From Costus lasius (lineage: Eukaryota > Streptophyta > Magnoliopsida > Zingiberales > Costaceae): a stretch of DNA of 64,000 nt. The DNA lies in the NCBI GenBank assembly GCA_027563935.2, contig CM050449.1, forward strand, positions 78,771,178-78,835,177, read 5' to 3'. Both the position numbers and the translations under genes were made by a program. Below are positions 31,723-45,700 of the stretch, in pieces (within the stretch, counting starts at the first letter, position 1; each line of letters begins with the position of its first letter). A model generated the notes under the pieces. That model was not told the DNA's origin. It did not search any database and worked only from the letters and a program-made list of their open reading frames with translations.

Positions 31723-34700
31723 ACCTTCCTGTAAGCTCTTCTAAAATCTGGACAAAAACCGAGAGTCCCTATCAGACACAATATCAACTGGCACTCCATC
31801 CATCTCCTCTGTCTCATGTTCAACTCCTTCTGAGTGAAGATATACTTAAGACTCTGGTGATCAGTAAACAGATCAAACTCTTGACCCAACAAATAATGAC
31901 GCCATATCTTCAAAGCAAAGACTACGGCCGCCAACTCTAAATCATGAGTAGGGTAGTTCAGTTCATATACTTTCAATTGTCTCGAGGCATAGGCTACCAC
32001 AGAACCCTTCTGCATCAAGACACAACCCAACCCTTTGCCTGAAGCATCTGTATAAACAGTAAACCTTTCCCCATCACTAGGAATAATGAGGATCGGTGTA
32101 CTAGTCAACCTTCTCTTCAGCTCCTGAAAGCTCTCTTCACACTTATCATCCCAAATAAACTTGGCTTCCTTTCTGGTCAATTTAGTTAAAGGACCCGTCA
32201 GCTTGGAGAATCCCTCAACAAATCTCCGGTAATAACCTGCCAAACCCAGAAAACTCCTGATCTCAGTAGCACTAGTCGGTCTTCCCCAATCAAGAATGGC
32301 TTGCACTTTAACTGGATCCACAGACACCCCCTGACCAGAAATCACATGTCCAAGAAAACTAATCTTCTCTAGCCAGAACTCACACTTACTAGCCTTGGCA
32401 TATAACCGATTCTTCCTCAGAATCTCCAGTACTCTGCGCAAATCACTGACATGATCTGAGGTAGTCTGAGAGTACACCAATATATCGTCTATAAAGACCA
32501 CCACACAAGAGTCAAGCAACTCATGGAATACCCTGTTCATCAAATCCATGAAGACAGCAGGTGCATTTGTCAGTCCAAAAGGCATAACTAAAAATTCGAA
32601 ATGCCCATACCTGGTCCTGAAAGCAGTCTTAAATATATCCTCATCCTTGACTCTAAGTTGATAATACCCTGATCTTAGATCAATCTTAGAGAACACTGTA
32701 GCTCCCTGTAATTGATCAAATAGATCATCAATTCTGGGAAGAGGATACTTATTCTTGATAGTCACTTGGTTAAGCTGCCTGTAGTCTATACACATCCTCA
32801 GGGTTCCATCTTTCTTCTTTACAAATAGCACTGGCGCTCCCCAAGGTGAAGCACTAGGCCGAATATACCCTTTCTCTAACAATTCCTCCAGTTGTTTCTT
32901 AAGCTCGGCCAACTCTGAAGTAGCCATACGATAAGGAGCTCTGGAGATAGGTGCCGTACCTGGCGCCAACTCAATGCCAAACTCCACTTCTCTAACTGGT
33001 GGCAAACCTGAAAATTCCTCAGAGAATACATCAGGAAATTCTTTCACCACCGCCATCTGAGTCAAATCAGAAGTAGAATCCTCTTGCACCTTAACATGTG
33101 CAAGATACCCCTTGCATCCACTAGCAAGTAACTTCCTGGCCTGCAGGAAAGATATCACATGTGGTCCTTGGTCTGACACTAGACCTCTCACAAAAATCCG
33201 ATTCCCATCAAGCATATTCAAAGTGATCACTTTCTCAAAGCAATCCACAGAGGCATGATGTGAAGACAACCAATCCATTCCTAGGATGACATCATAATCT
33301 TGCATGTTTAAGAGGATTAGATCTACCAGAAACTCATAACCCTCTACATGTACTACACAGTCAGTACAAATAGTATCTGTAGATAACGACTTTCCTAAGG
33401 GAGTACTCACAGACACAGCATAGTTCATCACCTTAGGTATCACAGGTAAACATGCAGCAAACTTAACAGATACAAAAGATAAATTTGCACCAGGGTCAAA
33501 TAATATGCGAGCTAACTGATCAAATACAAATAATGTACCTTCCACAACGGATCGGGAAGCTCGTGTATCCTTCTCAGCCACAGCATACACTCGGGTCTGG
33601 ACTGTAGGCTTATCTGCGCCTCTAGGCTGTATCTCAGGTTCTTTGCAGTCCTTAGCCATATGCCCTGGTTTCTTACACCTGAAGCATACACCATTCTTCC
33701 TATGACAGTCTTTCACCAGATGTCCCCTGAGCCCACAATAACTGCAAGTCCCGTTCTCAGTGTTACTGTTTCTTACATCCCTGGCACCCCTGAACTGTTG
33801 CGGTGCATCCCTGGACTGCTGTGGTGCCTTGTAAGAGTAAGGCCTATACCTGCTCTTCTTGTAATCCCTATGCCTAGGGTACTTCTTACCCTTGCCGCCA
33901 CTGCCATACTGAGGAACCGCCGCCTCAGCTGCAGGAACCACTGCCTCGGCAACATGAGAATTCCTCTCAGCTATGTATCTCTCAATGGTGCGTGCTCGCC
34001 CAACAGTCTCAACATAGGTCTCCAAATGTTGAGCACCAACCTGCTCTCTAATGTCCCATCTGAGACCTCTGAGAAACTTAGTAGCTCTCCTCTTTTCAGT
34101 GTTTATCAGATGAGGAGCATACTTTCCCAATTTCGTGAACTGTAGCTCATACTGGTCCACTGTCATATCACCCTGCTCCAGGTGAATAAATGCCACCTCT
34201 CGGTCCTCTACCAAGCTATCTGGAAAATACTTCTCATTAAATTGAGATAGGAAGTAAGGCCAATCTACTGTCTCCTGTCTTTCTGCTGCTAGTCTCACAA
34301 CTCCTTTCCACCACTCATCTGCGTCGCCACGCATCATATAGGTGGACAGACATAGCTTATCCTCATCTGAGCAGCGCATAACTTGGAAAATCTTTTCCAA
34401 GACCAACTGCCAGTTCTCAGCAGTGCTGGATTCTGAGCCCCCATAAAATGAGCTAGGACCCAATTTCTGGAATTCACTCACTAACGAGGCATAACGCCTG
34501 TGAGCGCCCTCCTGAGAGTCATCCCCCACCGCTCGAGTAGTAGTCTGGGGTCTCTCTCGAGTCAGCTGCTGCAAAAGCTGATGTTGTGCTTCTTGGTGCT
34601 GAGTCTGCTGCTGTTGCAGCATCTGAGCTTGCCTCTCTATCATAGCACCTTGTTGCTGAACCATGCCAGTCAAAGCCTCAATAGTTCTCGTGAGGTTCGG

Positions 34701-34745
34701 GGTCTGCTCGCCCTCATCACTAGCATTTCCTCTGGTTCGCACCAT
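31707..34745 (-). pseudogene. Gypsy A gag-protease-RT-RNase H, frameshifted at the deletion
   Basis: 1012 codons start [17 protein letters not shown] at 34745, about 140 bp after the PBS. Domains follow gypsy B one residue later: gag core about 90-240, two CCHC knuckles ([14 protein letters not shown] and [14 protein letters not shown]) about 334-367, protease with [12 protein letters not shown] near 415-425, RT with FIDDILVYS near 751-759, RNase H near 900-970. The frame is intact to RRWME (about residue 984), where a 760-bp deletion joins it to the integrase core out of frame, giving about 29 foreign residues and a stop. The junction lies at the 7-bp word ACTCCAT (31793-31799). Gag, protease and RT could still be made; integrase could not. 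Confidence 0.93.
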
Positions 34746-34871
34746 TTTAAATGCCTACACACGCATATCATAGTCACACACATATCATAGTCAGGCAAAC
34801 AATCATAAACCTATTAGGTGTCTAGCAATACACAAACATGTTTTCCCCCAAACTAAGTTTTAGCTAGCCAA

Positions 34872-34888
34872 CTCCTCTGATACCATTC
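34872..34888 (-). other. Primer-binding site of gypsy A
   Basis: Minus strand TGGTATCAGAGGAG lies 4 bases after the LTR end, an initiator-Met type site. The leader from here to the gag ATG is only about 140 bp. Confidence 0.88.
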
Positions 34889-37800
34889 TGTAACATCCTA
34901 CATACTTAACCCCAAACTAGTAACACCATCACAAAAGTAATAGGATGTTTCATATAAGATCGATCAAATGCTAGGTAAAACCGAGTTCAAGAAAAACACG
35001 ATCTGAAAATTTTCATAATTCTTTACATATAAATATCCTCAAAACACAAATCTCATAAATCACATAAAGGTACCTGCCACCACGCAATACGTGCACTAAA
35101 CATATGCACGTTACAGTTGTATCAAAACCGATTGTAAAAATACACATCAACTTCAATTTCAAAACAAATCCACAAAATCGATTTTATAAACTAATACCCA
35201 AAACACCGAAACCAGGCCGAAGCCCGCGGTGACACAAAAATCCAACTCAATTGATTGCCACCATCTGGCAACACAAATTCACATAGTTCACACTGTTCAC
35301 ATCACATGGTTCACATAGTTCATATAAATCATAAGGTTTAGCCACAACCGGCATCATAAGCATAAACACATTAAGCATAATTCACAGCATCCATATAATG
35401 CTAACTGCGCCCCTGCTCTACACCTGAAAATAGTGAGGGGTGAGCTACACAGCCCAGTGAGTGGATAGTCTAATTGACCATCCATAATATACTCTCAAAA
35501 ACATATGCATATTATTTTAAAAATCTTTAACAGGATATCATGTCAACACATAATAACAAATTCAATGCAAAAGTCATATAAGCAGTCAAATATACACACC
35601 AACATATAATAACCTCAAGTTCTGGAATTATACTCTAAACCAACCGAACACACATATTCTAAACCAACTAAACATACCAACACATTTTTAACCTAGTTGT
35701 CCAGCATATTCACAAAGTGACCAATATGGTCTAACCCGGCTTGGCCAAAGCACTGGGAGCTGCAAATCACATGCAACACAAACATGGACAGTGAATAGAA
35801 TCAAGAGGTGGCCCCCGCCTGGTCAAGACGTGGCACGTTGGTCTATCACGCCATAACATAAAACGAGAATGAAGACATCAAGAGGTGGCCCCTGTCTGAT
35901 CAGGACATGGCACTTTGGGTCTTATATCATTCCCAACACATAAAACGAGAATGATGACATCAAGAGGTGGCCCCTATCTGATCAAGACATGGCACTTTGG
36001 GTCTTATATCATTCCCAACACATAAAAGAGTAATGACATCAAGAGGTGGCCCCTGTCTGACCAAGACATGGCACTTTGGGTCAAAACCCGTTCTCCCAAA
36101 AGGTTACTACTGGACAACAGACATATCTTATTTCATATTTCACAAAGGTGGACATATTTCACAAAGGTGGACTCCTAAGTGTAAACTAGACTCTAGGATA
36201 GTCATCACACAAATCATATCGGGCAGGCTGAACATCAACCCCCATCACAATAATCATAATAGGCAGGCTGATCATCAACCCCCTCACATATCACAATACA
36301 GGGTTGAAATTCAAACCCTTAACATATCACATAAGGACTATCCCCTTGAGTTCATAGTTACACCTAGCCTTAGTCCTAACCATCACATAACCACCTAATT
36401 TTCCAAATTCACATAATCCATAATTTTCCAAATTCACAAAACCCATCACATAACATAGAAAATCACATAACATAGTGTAGTCCTTAAATTTCAGGCTGGT
36501 CAGTTCAGTGTAGTTTTGCTAAATTATCACCCAATGTTCTCAAACATGAATACATGGTCTTAATTAAATAAACATGAGTTTTATAACATAACATTGCATT
36601 CATAAAATTAAATCATCACCCAATGTCCTCAAGCATTCATAAAATTACATAAAACTAAACCATATGTCCATATAATTTTACACATTATTCCATGTAACTA
36701 CAAACATCAAAATTCAGTTTTCACAAACAATTAACATAAATTTCATACTAATAAAGCACTGATTTAATATTACCAAAATCATACCAAAATCACTGATTTA
36801 ATATTACCAAAATCACATACAATAAGTACCCTAAATTCGGTTTTCATGGAAACATGCCTCACATTCGGTTTTCATGAAAAATCCCCTAAACTATGTTTTC
36901 ATGGAGAATTATCAAGATTCAATTCACATGTAAACATGTTAACCACAATATCAAAATTAAAATCAAGTTTCGGTTTTTCAGAAATAAATAGCACAAATTC
37001 GCTTCTTAGCATGATAAAACTTTCCAACTTAAATTAAACCCCTAGTTAACAAAAATCTCATGAAGACATATCCTTAAATTCGATTTTCCATAACAAACAT
37101 ACCATTGTAACTTTCGGTTTATAACAAAAATAAGACTTGAATTTTCGGTTTTTACATTACAAATTTCTAATCCATCTAAAGCATCAAATAACACAACCCA
37201 ATTGATAGGAATCAAAAAGACACACCACTCACCTTGAAACTTAGGTTAAAATCCCCTCAACAAAATCGTTCAAAGCCTTTGAAATTCTTCTAGGAAGACG
37301 CCAAAGAAACTCCACCACCCACTCAAGAATTTCGGCCAAGGGAAGAAGATGAAGGAAGAACACCAAAAAATCGTCTCCAAGCTTTCCAAGAGTCGCCAAT
37401 TTCTTCCAAGCCGCCACCTTAATTTTCTCAAGACTCCAAAATCGCCAATAATCTCACCCTAGTCGAATTTACCACTTAAACTTTGGGTTTCTAAATTTTA
37501 AACCCTTCAACCCATTAATTCCAATAGGTTTAACCCACTTAACTAAAAATTTCGAATTTTCAAACCCAATTAGCTAATTCGAATTTTTATTCCAATATCC
37601 CATAGTTAACCAATTAATTTAATTAACTTATCCAATAACCAATTACTTAACCGAAAATCCAATAAGGATTTAAGTTAACATCCAATAAGGATTAAATTAA
37701 TTAACCAATAAGGTCTAATTAATTAACCAATAAGTTCTAATTAATTAACTCACAATTTACAACCATAAATCCTAATTAATTTAACATGAACAACCAATAA

Positions 37801-38054
37801 TAATTTATCATAAAATATCAGCCAACTAACAAATAAATACTCTCTAATTAATTTACAATAAATTAACAACCAAATAACCTCAAATCAATTAATTACAAAT
37901 TAACAATCAATAAGCCAACTAATTAGCACCCAACAATTTTATTTAAATCATAATACAATATCACAGCTAATGATTTTATTTAAATCCAAATAATTTATCA
38001 TAATTTATCATAGAAAATAATGCTTACCAGAACTTAAGATCCTTGGATCTTACA
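34889..38054 (-). repeat. 5' LTR of gypsy A
   Basis: The same length as the 3' LTR, with about eight differences, mainly transitions (for example GTCTAATC versus ATCTGATC near 35973). It carries the candidate intron at 35424-37232 and the repeat array at 35802-36083. Confidence 0.96.
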
Positions 38055-38817
38055 GTGCATCGCTGCTACCCAAGTCATCGGAATGGATATCGACATCGAC
38101 ATCCCCATCATTACAACAAGGTACAGATGCATTATAGTCTCTTTGCCGAACTGATATCCGATTGGACAAGTGTGTCACCACTTGTTTTCACCCAATCACA
38201 TGGTTATGACTAAATCAGGTTCTCACCTGGGTATGGCCATACACTTTTAGTCATAGAACTATAGAGGATCTCCATGGATATCATACTTCCCTTACGAAGG
38301 GGCAAATCCTATGTCTGTCCATTGACCTTCTCATATGGGTTGTGACATGCTCAATGACAACCGTTATTACCTCCCAACTACGGCGATGTGTTAGGTTGTA
38401 TCAAAGCAAGTCCCTAACCATATAGAATGGTCAATGACCTCAAGTCAAGGGATCAATGCATCTCCTATCACTTGTGAGGATAACTCATGACACCAAGTCG
38501 TAGCCTCACAGCGGGTCGGTCCAGTATATCCACCACTGATATACCCATATGTCTGCGTTAGCACCTCATGCCTAACCAGCCCATATACTAGTCTCACAAG
38601 TACTAGAGCTGTCCCATATCCACTCAGGTACATCGACTAGGGACAATCATTTGAGCACAGATCCAATCTGTCTTCAGGGACATTATCATGTAAGTACACA
38701 ATCGCAGGTGTAGACAAACAATGATAACGACAATGCCAGAAAGATATATATATGAATATCAGAGTCAAGTAGTACAAAGATGGACCAAAACTAGGTCCTA
38801 GGGCATATACACCAACA
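38055..38817 (-). repeat. 3' LTR of copia 2, proximal part
   Basis: Begins with the second copy of the GTGCA target site and ends on plus with TATACACCAACA at 38817. The polypurine tract (minus GTGCAAGTCAGAGAT) follows. It aligns with 53774-54536. Confidence 0.92.
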
Positions 38818-38838
38818 ATCTCTGACTTGCACTAAGAC

Positions 38839-41800
38839 CTAGAGGTTGAGCAACCTCAACCCCATATCTCTAGTACGACCATCATGCTTCTGCTGCGCCA
38901 AAGCCTTGGTCAGTGGGTCTGCTAGATTGCTCTCTGTGTCAACTCTACTAATCTTGACATCACCTCGATCAATGATCTCTCTGATCAGGCGAAATCTCCT
39001 GAGTATGTGTTTGGACCTTTGATGAGACCGTGGTTCCTCAGCATGTGCAGTTCCCATTGTTGTCATAGTATAGCTCAATGGGATCCATTGCACTTGGAAC
39101 CACCTGAAGTTCAGAAAAGAACTTCCTGATCCAAACGGCTTCATTGGCTGCCTCAGAAGCAACCACATACTCAGCTTCGGTTGTAGAATTAGCTATGGTG
39201 GATTGCTTGAAGCTCTTCCAGCATACAGCACTTCCAACCATCTTAAACAAATAGCCGGTCTGTGATCTGAAGTCGTCAGGATCAGACTGGAATGACTCAT
39301 CAGTGAAGCCCTACACACTGAGCTCTTCCTGTCCCCCGTAAACCATATAGAATAAATCCTTAGTCCTCTCAAGGATATTCTTTACAGCCACCCAGTGCTG
39401 CAGACCTGGATTGGATTGGTATCGGCAGGTTATGCTTACAGCATAAGCCATATCTGGTCTAGTACACAGCATTGCATACATGATTGATCCCACTGCCGAA
39501 GCATAGGGAATTCAACTCATGTTATCCCTCTCAGCCTGTGTTGTAGGACACTGGCTCTTTTAGAGAGTAAGGCCATATCTCACTGGAAGGTATCCTTTCT
39601 TGCATTGCTCCAAGTTGAACCTCTCCAGGACCTTATCAATGTGGGTACTCTGACTAAGGGCCAAGAGCCTCTTGGATCTATCCCGGTAGATCCTCATGCC
39701 TAGAATGTAGGCGGCATCCCCTAAGTCCTTCATCTCGAAACACGTCCCTAACCATGTCTTCACAGCTTGAAGACTAGGGATGTCGTTTCCGATGAGCAAT
39801 ATGTCATCGACATACATGACCAGAAAAGTCACCAAGCTCCCACTGAATTTTTCTGTATACACAGGCGTCATCTTCACTTTTGATAAAGCCATAATCTCTC
39901 ACAGCATCATCAAACTGAAGATTCCAACTTCGAGATGCTTGCTTTAAACCATAAATGGATTTCTTTAGCCTGCAGACCTTACTAGCATCTGCAGGATGGA
40001 TGAAGCCATCAGGTTGTGTCATATACACATCCTTAGTCAGCTTCCCATTAAAGAACGCTGTCTCCATGTCCATCTGTCATATCTCATAATCATGATATGC
40101 AGCTATAGCAAGCAGAATCCGAATGGATTTGATCATGGCAACTAGCGAGAAGGTTTCATCATAGTCCACCCTGTGGACTTGTTTGAATCCTTTAGCCACT
40201 AGTTCACCTTTATAGGTAACTATGTTGCCATCCATGTCTGTCTTCCTCTTAAAGACCTATTTACACCCTATGGGTTTTACCCCATCAGGTAGCTCAACCA
40301 AATCCCAGACTTGGTTAGCCGACATGGAATCCATCTCGGATCTCATGGCCTCAAGCCATCTCTCGGAGTCCGGTCCACTGACCGCCTCATCATAGGTTCT
40401 GGGTTCATCCTCAATAATGAAGATCCCATCGTGTTGGGTCGGCAGCGACCCGTACCTCTCAGGTGCACGATGAATCCTCCCAGACCTACGTGGGACCTGT
40501 GTCTGAGCCTCAGGTTGTACAGCAACCGGTGCATGTGGCTCAGATTCCATCTCTTTGTCTTGTGATTGCACTTGGTCCTCATCCAAGTCAAACTTCCTCC
40601 CACTAACTTCTTTCATGAGAAATTCTTTCTCTAGAAAGACAGCACCCCGAGCAACAAAAACTTTGTTCTCGGTGGGAACATAGAAGTAGTAACCCTTAGT
40701 CTCCTTAGGGTACCCCACAAACATACATTTATCAGATCTAGATTCTAGCCTGACGTTTGACATAAGCCTTACATCCCCAGATCCTGATAAAAATGAAATT
40801 AGGGCGTCTCCCACTCCATACCTCATATGGAATCTTTGAGACACTCTAAGATGGAACATTATTCAGTATTAGAGAAGCTGTCTCAAGTGCATGTCCCCAG
40901 AATGAGGGAGGTAGAGTTGCATGACTCATCATAGATCGAACCATGTCCAACAAAGTTTGATTTATCCTTTCAGACACACCATTCCATTGAGGTGTTCCTG
41001 GAGGAGTGAGTTGGGATATGATCCCACACTCTCTCAGATAGTCAAAGAACTCACCGCTCAGGTACTCTCCACCACGATCTGATCGAAGAGCCTTAATGGA
41101 TCTACCAAGCTGGTTCTCTACTTCATGTCTAAACTCCTTAAATTTCTCAAAGGATTCAGACTTATGTTTCATCAGATAGATATAACCATATCTACTGAAG
41201 TCATTAGTAAACGTGATGAAGTAGTTGTACCCTCCTCTGGCTTGTTTATTGAAAGGCCCACACACATCAGTATGTATGAGATCTAATAAACCTCCTGTCC
41301 TCTCACCAGTCTTGGTGAAGGGCGCCTTTGTCATTTTCCCAAATAAACAAGTCTCACATGTATCAAGTTCCTCCAAGGAACTTGAATCTAACAACCCATT
41401 TGCATGGAGTTGTCGAATGCGATTCTTGTTTATATGGGCTAATCGACAATGCCGTAGGAAAGCACCAACTGAACCACTCAGTTTGGTCTTTTTATTATTT
41501 ATGTTACAAATAGAGCTATCCATGTCCAAGACATGCGGACCATTGCACAAAGTACCCTTCCCATAAAACATGTTTGAAAAAGAAAAAGAACATAAGTTCT
41601 TTTTTATTTCAAACTTAAATCCTTTCTTTGCCAAGCAAGGAGTGGATACAATGTTTTGGTAAGGGAAGGTACATAATAGCAATTGTCTAGCTTTAACTGA
41701 AGTCCAGAAGGCAGGGAGAGAAACTCCTACAGCAACATCAGCAACTTGTGCCCTGTTACCTATCCATAGGTTAATCTCTCTAGGCCTTACCGATCTACCC

Positions 41801-42180
41801 TTTCTGAGCCTTTGCATATTTGTACAAATATGAGCTCCACATGCGGTATCCAATACCCATGTCATAGGAGTAGAAAGGTTGACTTCGGTAACATAAATAC
41901 CTGAGCATGAAGACAAGGCCTTGCCTTTCTTCTCCTCATTCTGAAGTTGCAACATGTCCTTCAACATGTGAGGTGGCCCTCCACATGAATAGCACCTATT
42001 ATTCCTGATCATATCCATCTTTAATTTCAGTTCCTTGGTCAAGCCTTTCGGCTCAACACACTGAATATCAACTTTAGGAGGATTGAGCTCAACCAATTCA
42101 TCAAAGAGCTGCCTTAGAAAAATAATCTCAGAGGCACTCTTCGATTCATATCACCCTTTAAATTCAGGTGACATGTTGGT
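38839..42180 (-). pseudogene. Copia 2 gag C-terminus and pol, decayed
   Basis: Read from about 42180 down: the end of gag (NMSPEF), a damaged zinc knuckle (CYSCGGPPHMLKDM, last Cys and His region altered), protease (WVLDTACGAH), integrase zinc site and core (HTDVCGPF, SDRGGEYLSGEF, NGVSERINQTL; frame 40846-42096), integrase C-terminus with GYPKETKGYYFY and RRSGRIHRAPERY (40257-40859), RT (FNGKLTKDVYMTQPDGF, YVDDILLIG; 39560-40073), and RNase H (NSTTEAEYVVASEAANEAV; 38839-39250). At least five frame breaks or stops separate the pieces. Order and sequence follow copia 1 closely, so it is an older relative in the same or a sister family. Confidence 0.9.
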
Positions 42181-42189
42181 TAGCAACCT

Positions 42190-42715
42190 CTAACCTTGCT
42201 ATGTTATCAGCCAAAGTTATCAATCAATATTTCATGTCATTACTTTCTGCATACACCATTCAATTAAAAATACATAATAATACAGAAAATTCACTAAATT
42301 TCGTTCACAATTAACATAAATGTAGAATATCACATATTCATAGTTTTCTACTAGTTCTGATAACAAAAGACAGAAATACCCCTAGTTCAAAGTTTAAGTC
42401 ATACAAGAAAAGTTATCCAAAAATTTCGTAAAAATATTCATTACGTCCCTCATGATCCCTAGATTCGTAATTTCAAGTTTTCCCCAATTTTAACTAGGAA
42501 ATTTACCGAATTACCCCTAGGTCAATTTCAGTCAACAGAAACTTTTATTTCTAAAAATTCCCAAAAAAATACAGTAGAATCCTCATATACCTAATTTCAT
42601 GAATAAAAATTAACAACCAATAAATTTATTTAAATCAGAATAAAATATCACAGCCAATGATTTTATTTAAATCAAAAATAGTACTTACCAGGACTTAAGA
42701 TCCTTGGATCTTACA
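42190..42715 (-). repeat. 3' LTR of gypsy B, truncated and internally deleted
   Basis: From the LTR start (minus TGTAAGATCC at 42715) about 110 bp match 50467-50578. After that the sequence jumps to the part matching 49259-49678 and ends near 42190. About 790 bp in the middle and 1.43 kb at the end are missing. The middle deletion removes the exon-like block and the splice donor found in the 5' LTR. Confidence 0.87.
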
Positions 42716-42744
42716 TCCCTCCCTCCTTATAAAGCTTTAGTCCT

Positions 42745-45700
42745 CTAAAGCTCAACATTCATATCATCAAAAAGATAAGCATAAAATTTCCTCATATCCG
42801 CTTCAGTCTCCCAGGTCGCCTCCTCAACCGACTGATTTCCCCAGATAACCTTTACTAAAGGTATAGACTTGTTCCTCAGAACTTTATCCTTTCTATCCAC
42901 AATCCGGAGAGGTCTTTCCTCAAAAGTCAAATCACTCTGAATCTGAAGAGGTTCCAATTCCAATATATGAGATGGATCAGGATGATATTTCCTCAAAGCA
43001 GAAACATGGAATACATTATGCACATGTTCCAAAGCAGGAGGTAAAGCTAACTTGTAAGCCACTGGACCAACTCTCTCAATAATGTCAAAAGGGCCTACAA
43101 ACCTAGGGCTCAGCTTGCCCTTTTTGCCAAACCTCATAACACCCTTAGTAGGTGACACTTTCAAGAAAACATGATCCCCTACCACAAACTCCAGGGAACG
43201 ACGACGATCATAAGCATAACTCTTCTGTCTGTCCCGAGAAATCTTCAGTTTATTCTGTATCTCTCTGACCTTATCAGTAGTCTCCTGTACTGCATCAGAT
43301 CTCAAAATCATTCTGTCACCAGTTTCCTCCCAACACAAGGGAGTCCTACACCTTCTCCCATACAAAGCCTCAAAAGGAGCCATCTGAATACTGGAGTGGA
43401 AACTATTATTATAAGTGAACTCTATCAAAGATAGATCCCGGTTCCACTTAGAACTCCAATCAACCACATAAGCTCTCAACAGGTCTTCTAGAGTTTGTAT
43501 AGTACGCTCCGTCTGGCCATCAGACTGAGGATGGTATGCTGTACTAAAACTCAACTTAGTACCCAAACCCTCCTGTAAGCTCTTCCAAAACCTGGATAGA
43601 AATCGAGAGTCCCTATCAGACACAATATCAACAGGCACTCCATGCAGTCTGACTATCTCATCAATATACAATCTAGCCAGTCTCTCTAAAGGATAAGTCA
43701 TCTTGATCGGAAGAAAATGGGCTGATTTAGTGAGTCTATCAACAATCACCCAAATAGCATCATGTCCCAATCTGGTTCTGGGCAAACCACATACAAAGTC
43801 CATACTAATACATTCCCACTTCCACTCAGGAATAGGAAGGGGCTGCAACAAACCACCAGGCTTCTGGTGTTCAGCCTTTACAGTCTGACAGGTTAAACAC
43901 CTAGAGACAAAATCAATTACCTCTTTCTTCATACCCGGCCACCAAAAGCTTTTCTTGAGGTCCTGATACATCTTAGTCATGCCAGGATGTAGAGAATATT
44001 TGGAATTATGGCTATCCTCCAATATTTCTTTCCTCAAGCTTGGTTCCTCAGGGACACACACCCTTCCACGAAACCGAAGAACACCATCATCAGACAAGCT
44101 AAAATCCTGAACTGTACCCGCATCCAAACTATCCCTGATCTGAGCTAATTTCGGATCCACAGACTGCTGATCTCTGATTTTCTGCAACAAAGTAGACTGT
44201 ACTCTGAGGAAAGCCACATATCCAGACTGAACTTTAGGAGAAATACTGATCCTGAGATCTCTGAACTCCTGTAGTAACTGCCACTCACTGACCCGTAGTG
44301 CCGCTACTGAAGTAACTGGATGTCTGCTCAGTGCATCAGCCACTACATTGGCCTTTCCAGCCTGATACTGAATAGCGAAGTCATAGTCTTTGATCAACTC
44401 CATCCATCTTCTCTGTCTCATGTTCAACTCCTTCTGAGTGAAGATGTACTTGAGACTCTGGTGGTCAGTGAATAGATCAAACTCTTGACCCAACAAATAG
44501 TGACGCCATATCTTCAGAGCAAAGACTACGGCCGCCAACTCTAAGTCATGAGTAGGGTAGTTCAACTCATACTCCTTCAGTTGTCTCGAAGCATAGGCTA
44601 CCACAGAACCCTTCTGCATCAAGACACAACCCAACCCTTTGCCCGAAGCATCCGTATAGACAGTAAACCTTTCCCCATCACTGGGAATAACGAGGATCGG
44701 TGTACTAGTCAACCTTCTCTTCAGTTCCTGAAAGCTCTCTTCACACTTATCATCCCAATTAAACTTGGCCTCCTTTTTGGTTAATTTAGTTAAAGGACCC
44801 GCCAGCTTGGAGAATCCCTCAACAAACCTCCGATAGTAACCTGCTAAACCCAGGAAACTTCTGATCTCAGTAGCACTAGTCGGTCTTCCCCAATTGAGGA
44901 TGGCTTGCACTTTAACCGGATCCACAGACACCCCTTGACCAGAAATCACATGCCCAAGGAAACTGATCTTTTCTAGCCAAAACTCACACTTACTAGCCTT
45001 GGCATATAATCGGTTTTTCCTCAGGATCTCCAGCACTCTGCGCAAGTCACTGACAGGATCCGGAGTAGTCCGAGAGTACACCAAGATATCATCTATGAAG
45101 ACTACCACACATGAATCAAGTAATTCATGAAATACCCTGTTCATCAAATCCATGAAGACAGCAGGTGCATTCGTCAGTCCAAAAGGCATAACTAGAAATT
45201 CAAAATGCCTATACCTGGTCCTGAAAGCAGTCTTAAATATATCCTCATCCTTGACCCTAAGCTGGTAATATCCTGATTTCAGATCAATCTTAGAGAACAC
45301 TGTAGCTCCCTGTAATTGATCAAACAGATCATCAATTCTTGGAAGAGGATACTTATTCTTGATAGTCACTTGGTTCAGTTGCCTGTAGTCTATACACATC
45401 CTCAGGGTTCCATCATTCTTCTTTACAAACAGCACTGGCGCTCCCCAGGGGGAAGCACTAGGCCGGATGTAACCTTTTTCCAGCAATTCCTCCAGTTGCT
45501 TCTTAAGTTCGGCCAATTCTGAGGTAGCCATGCGGTAAGGAGCTCTGGAGATAGGTGCAGTACCTGGCACCAACTCAATGCCAAACTCTACCTCTCGAAT
45601 TGGTGGCAAGCCTGAAAATTCCTCAGAGAACACATCAGGAAACTCTTGCACCACCGCCATCTGAGTCAAATCAGGAGTAGAATCATCCTGCACTTTAACA

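Larger units (their letters stand above)
27706..38054 (-). mobile_element. Gypsy A, young Ty3-gypsy element with internal deletion (10349 bp)
   Basis: Two LTRs of exactly 3166 bp (27706-30871, 34889-38054) are flanked by the TSD GTGCA (27701-27705, 38055-38059). The matching empty site is preserved in the other copia 2 LTR at 53774-53778. By eye I count about eight mismatches between the LTRs, so this is the youngest datable insertion in the window. PBS and polypurine tract are present. The internal region (4017 bp) lacks 760 bp that gypsy B has, removing the integrase zinc domain and the first catalytic Asp. Confidence 0.97.
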
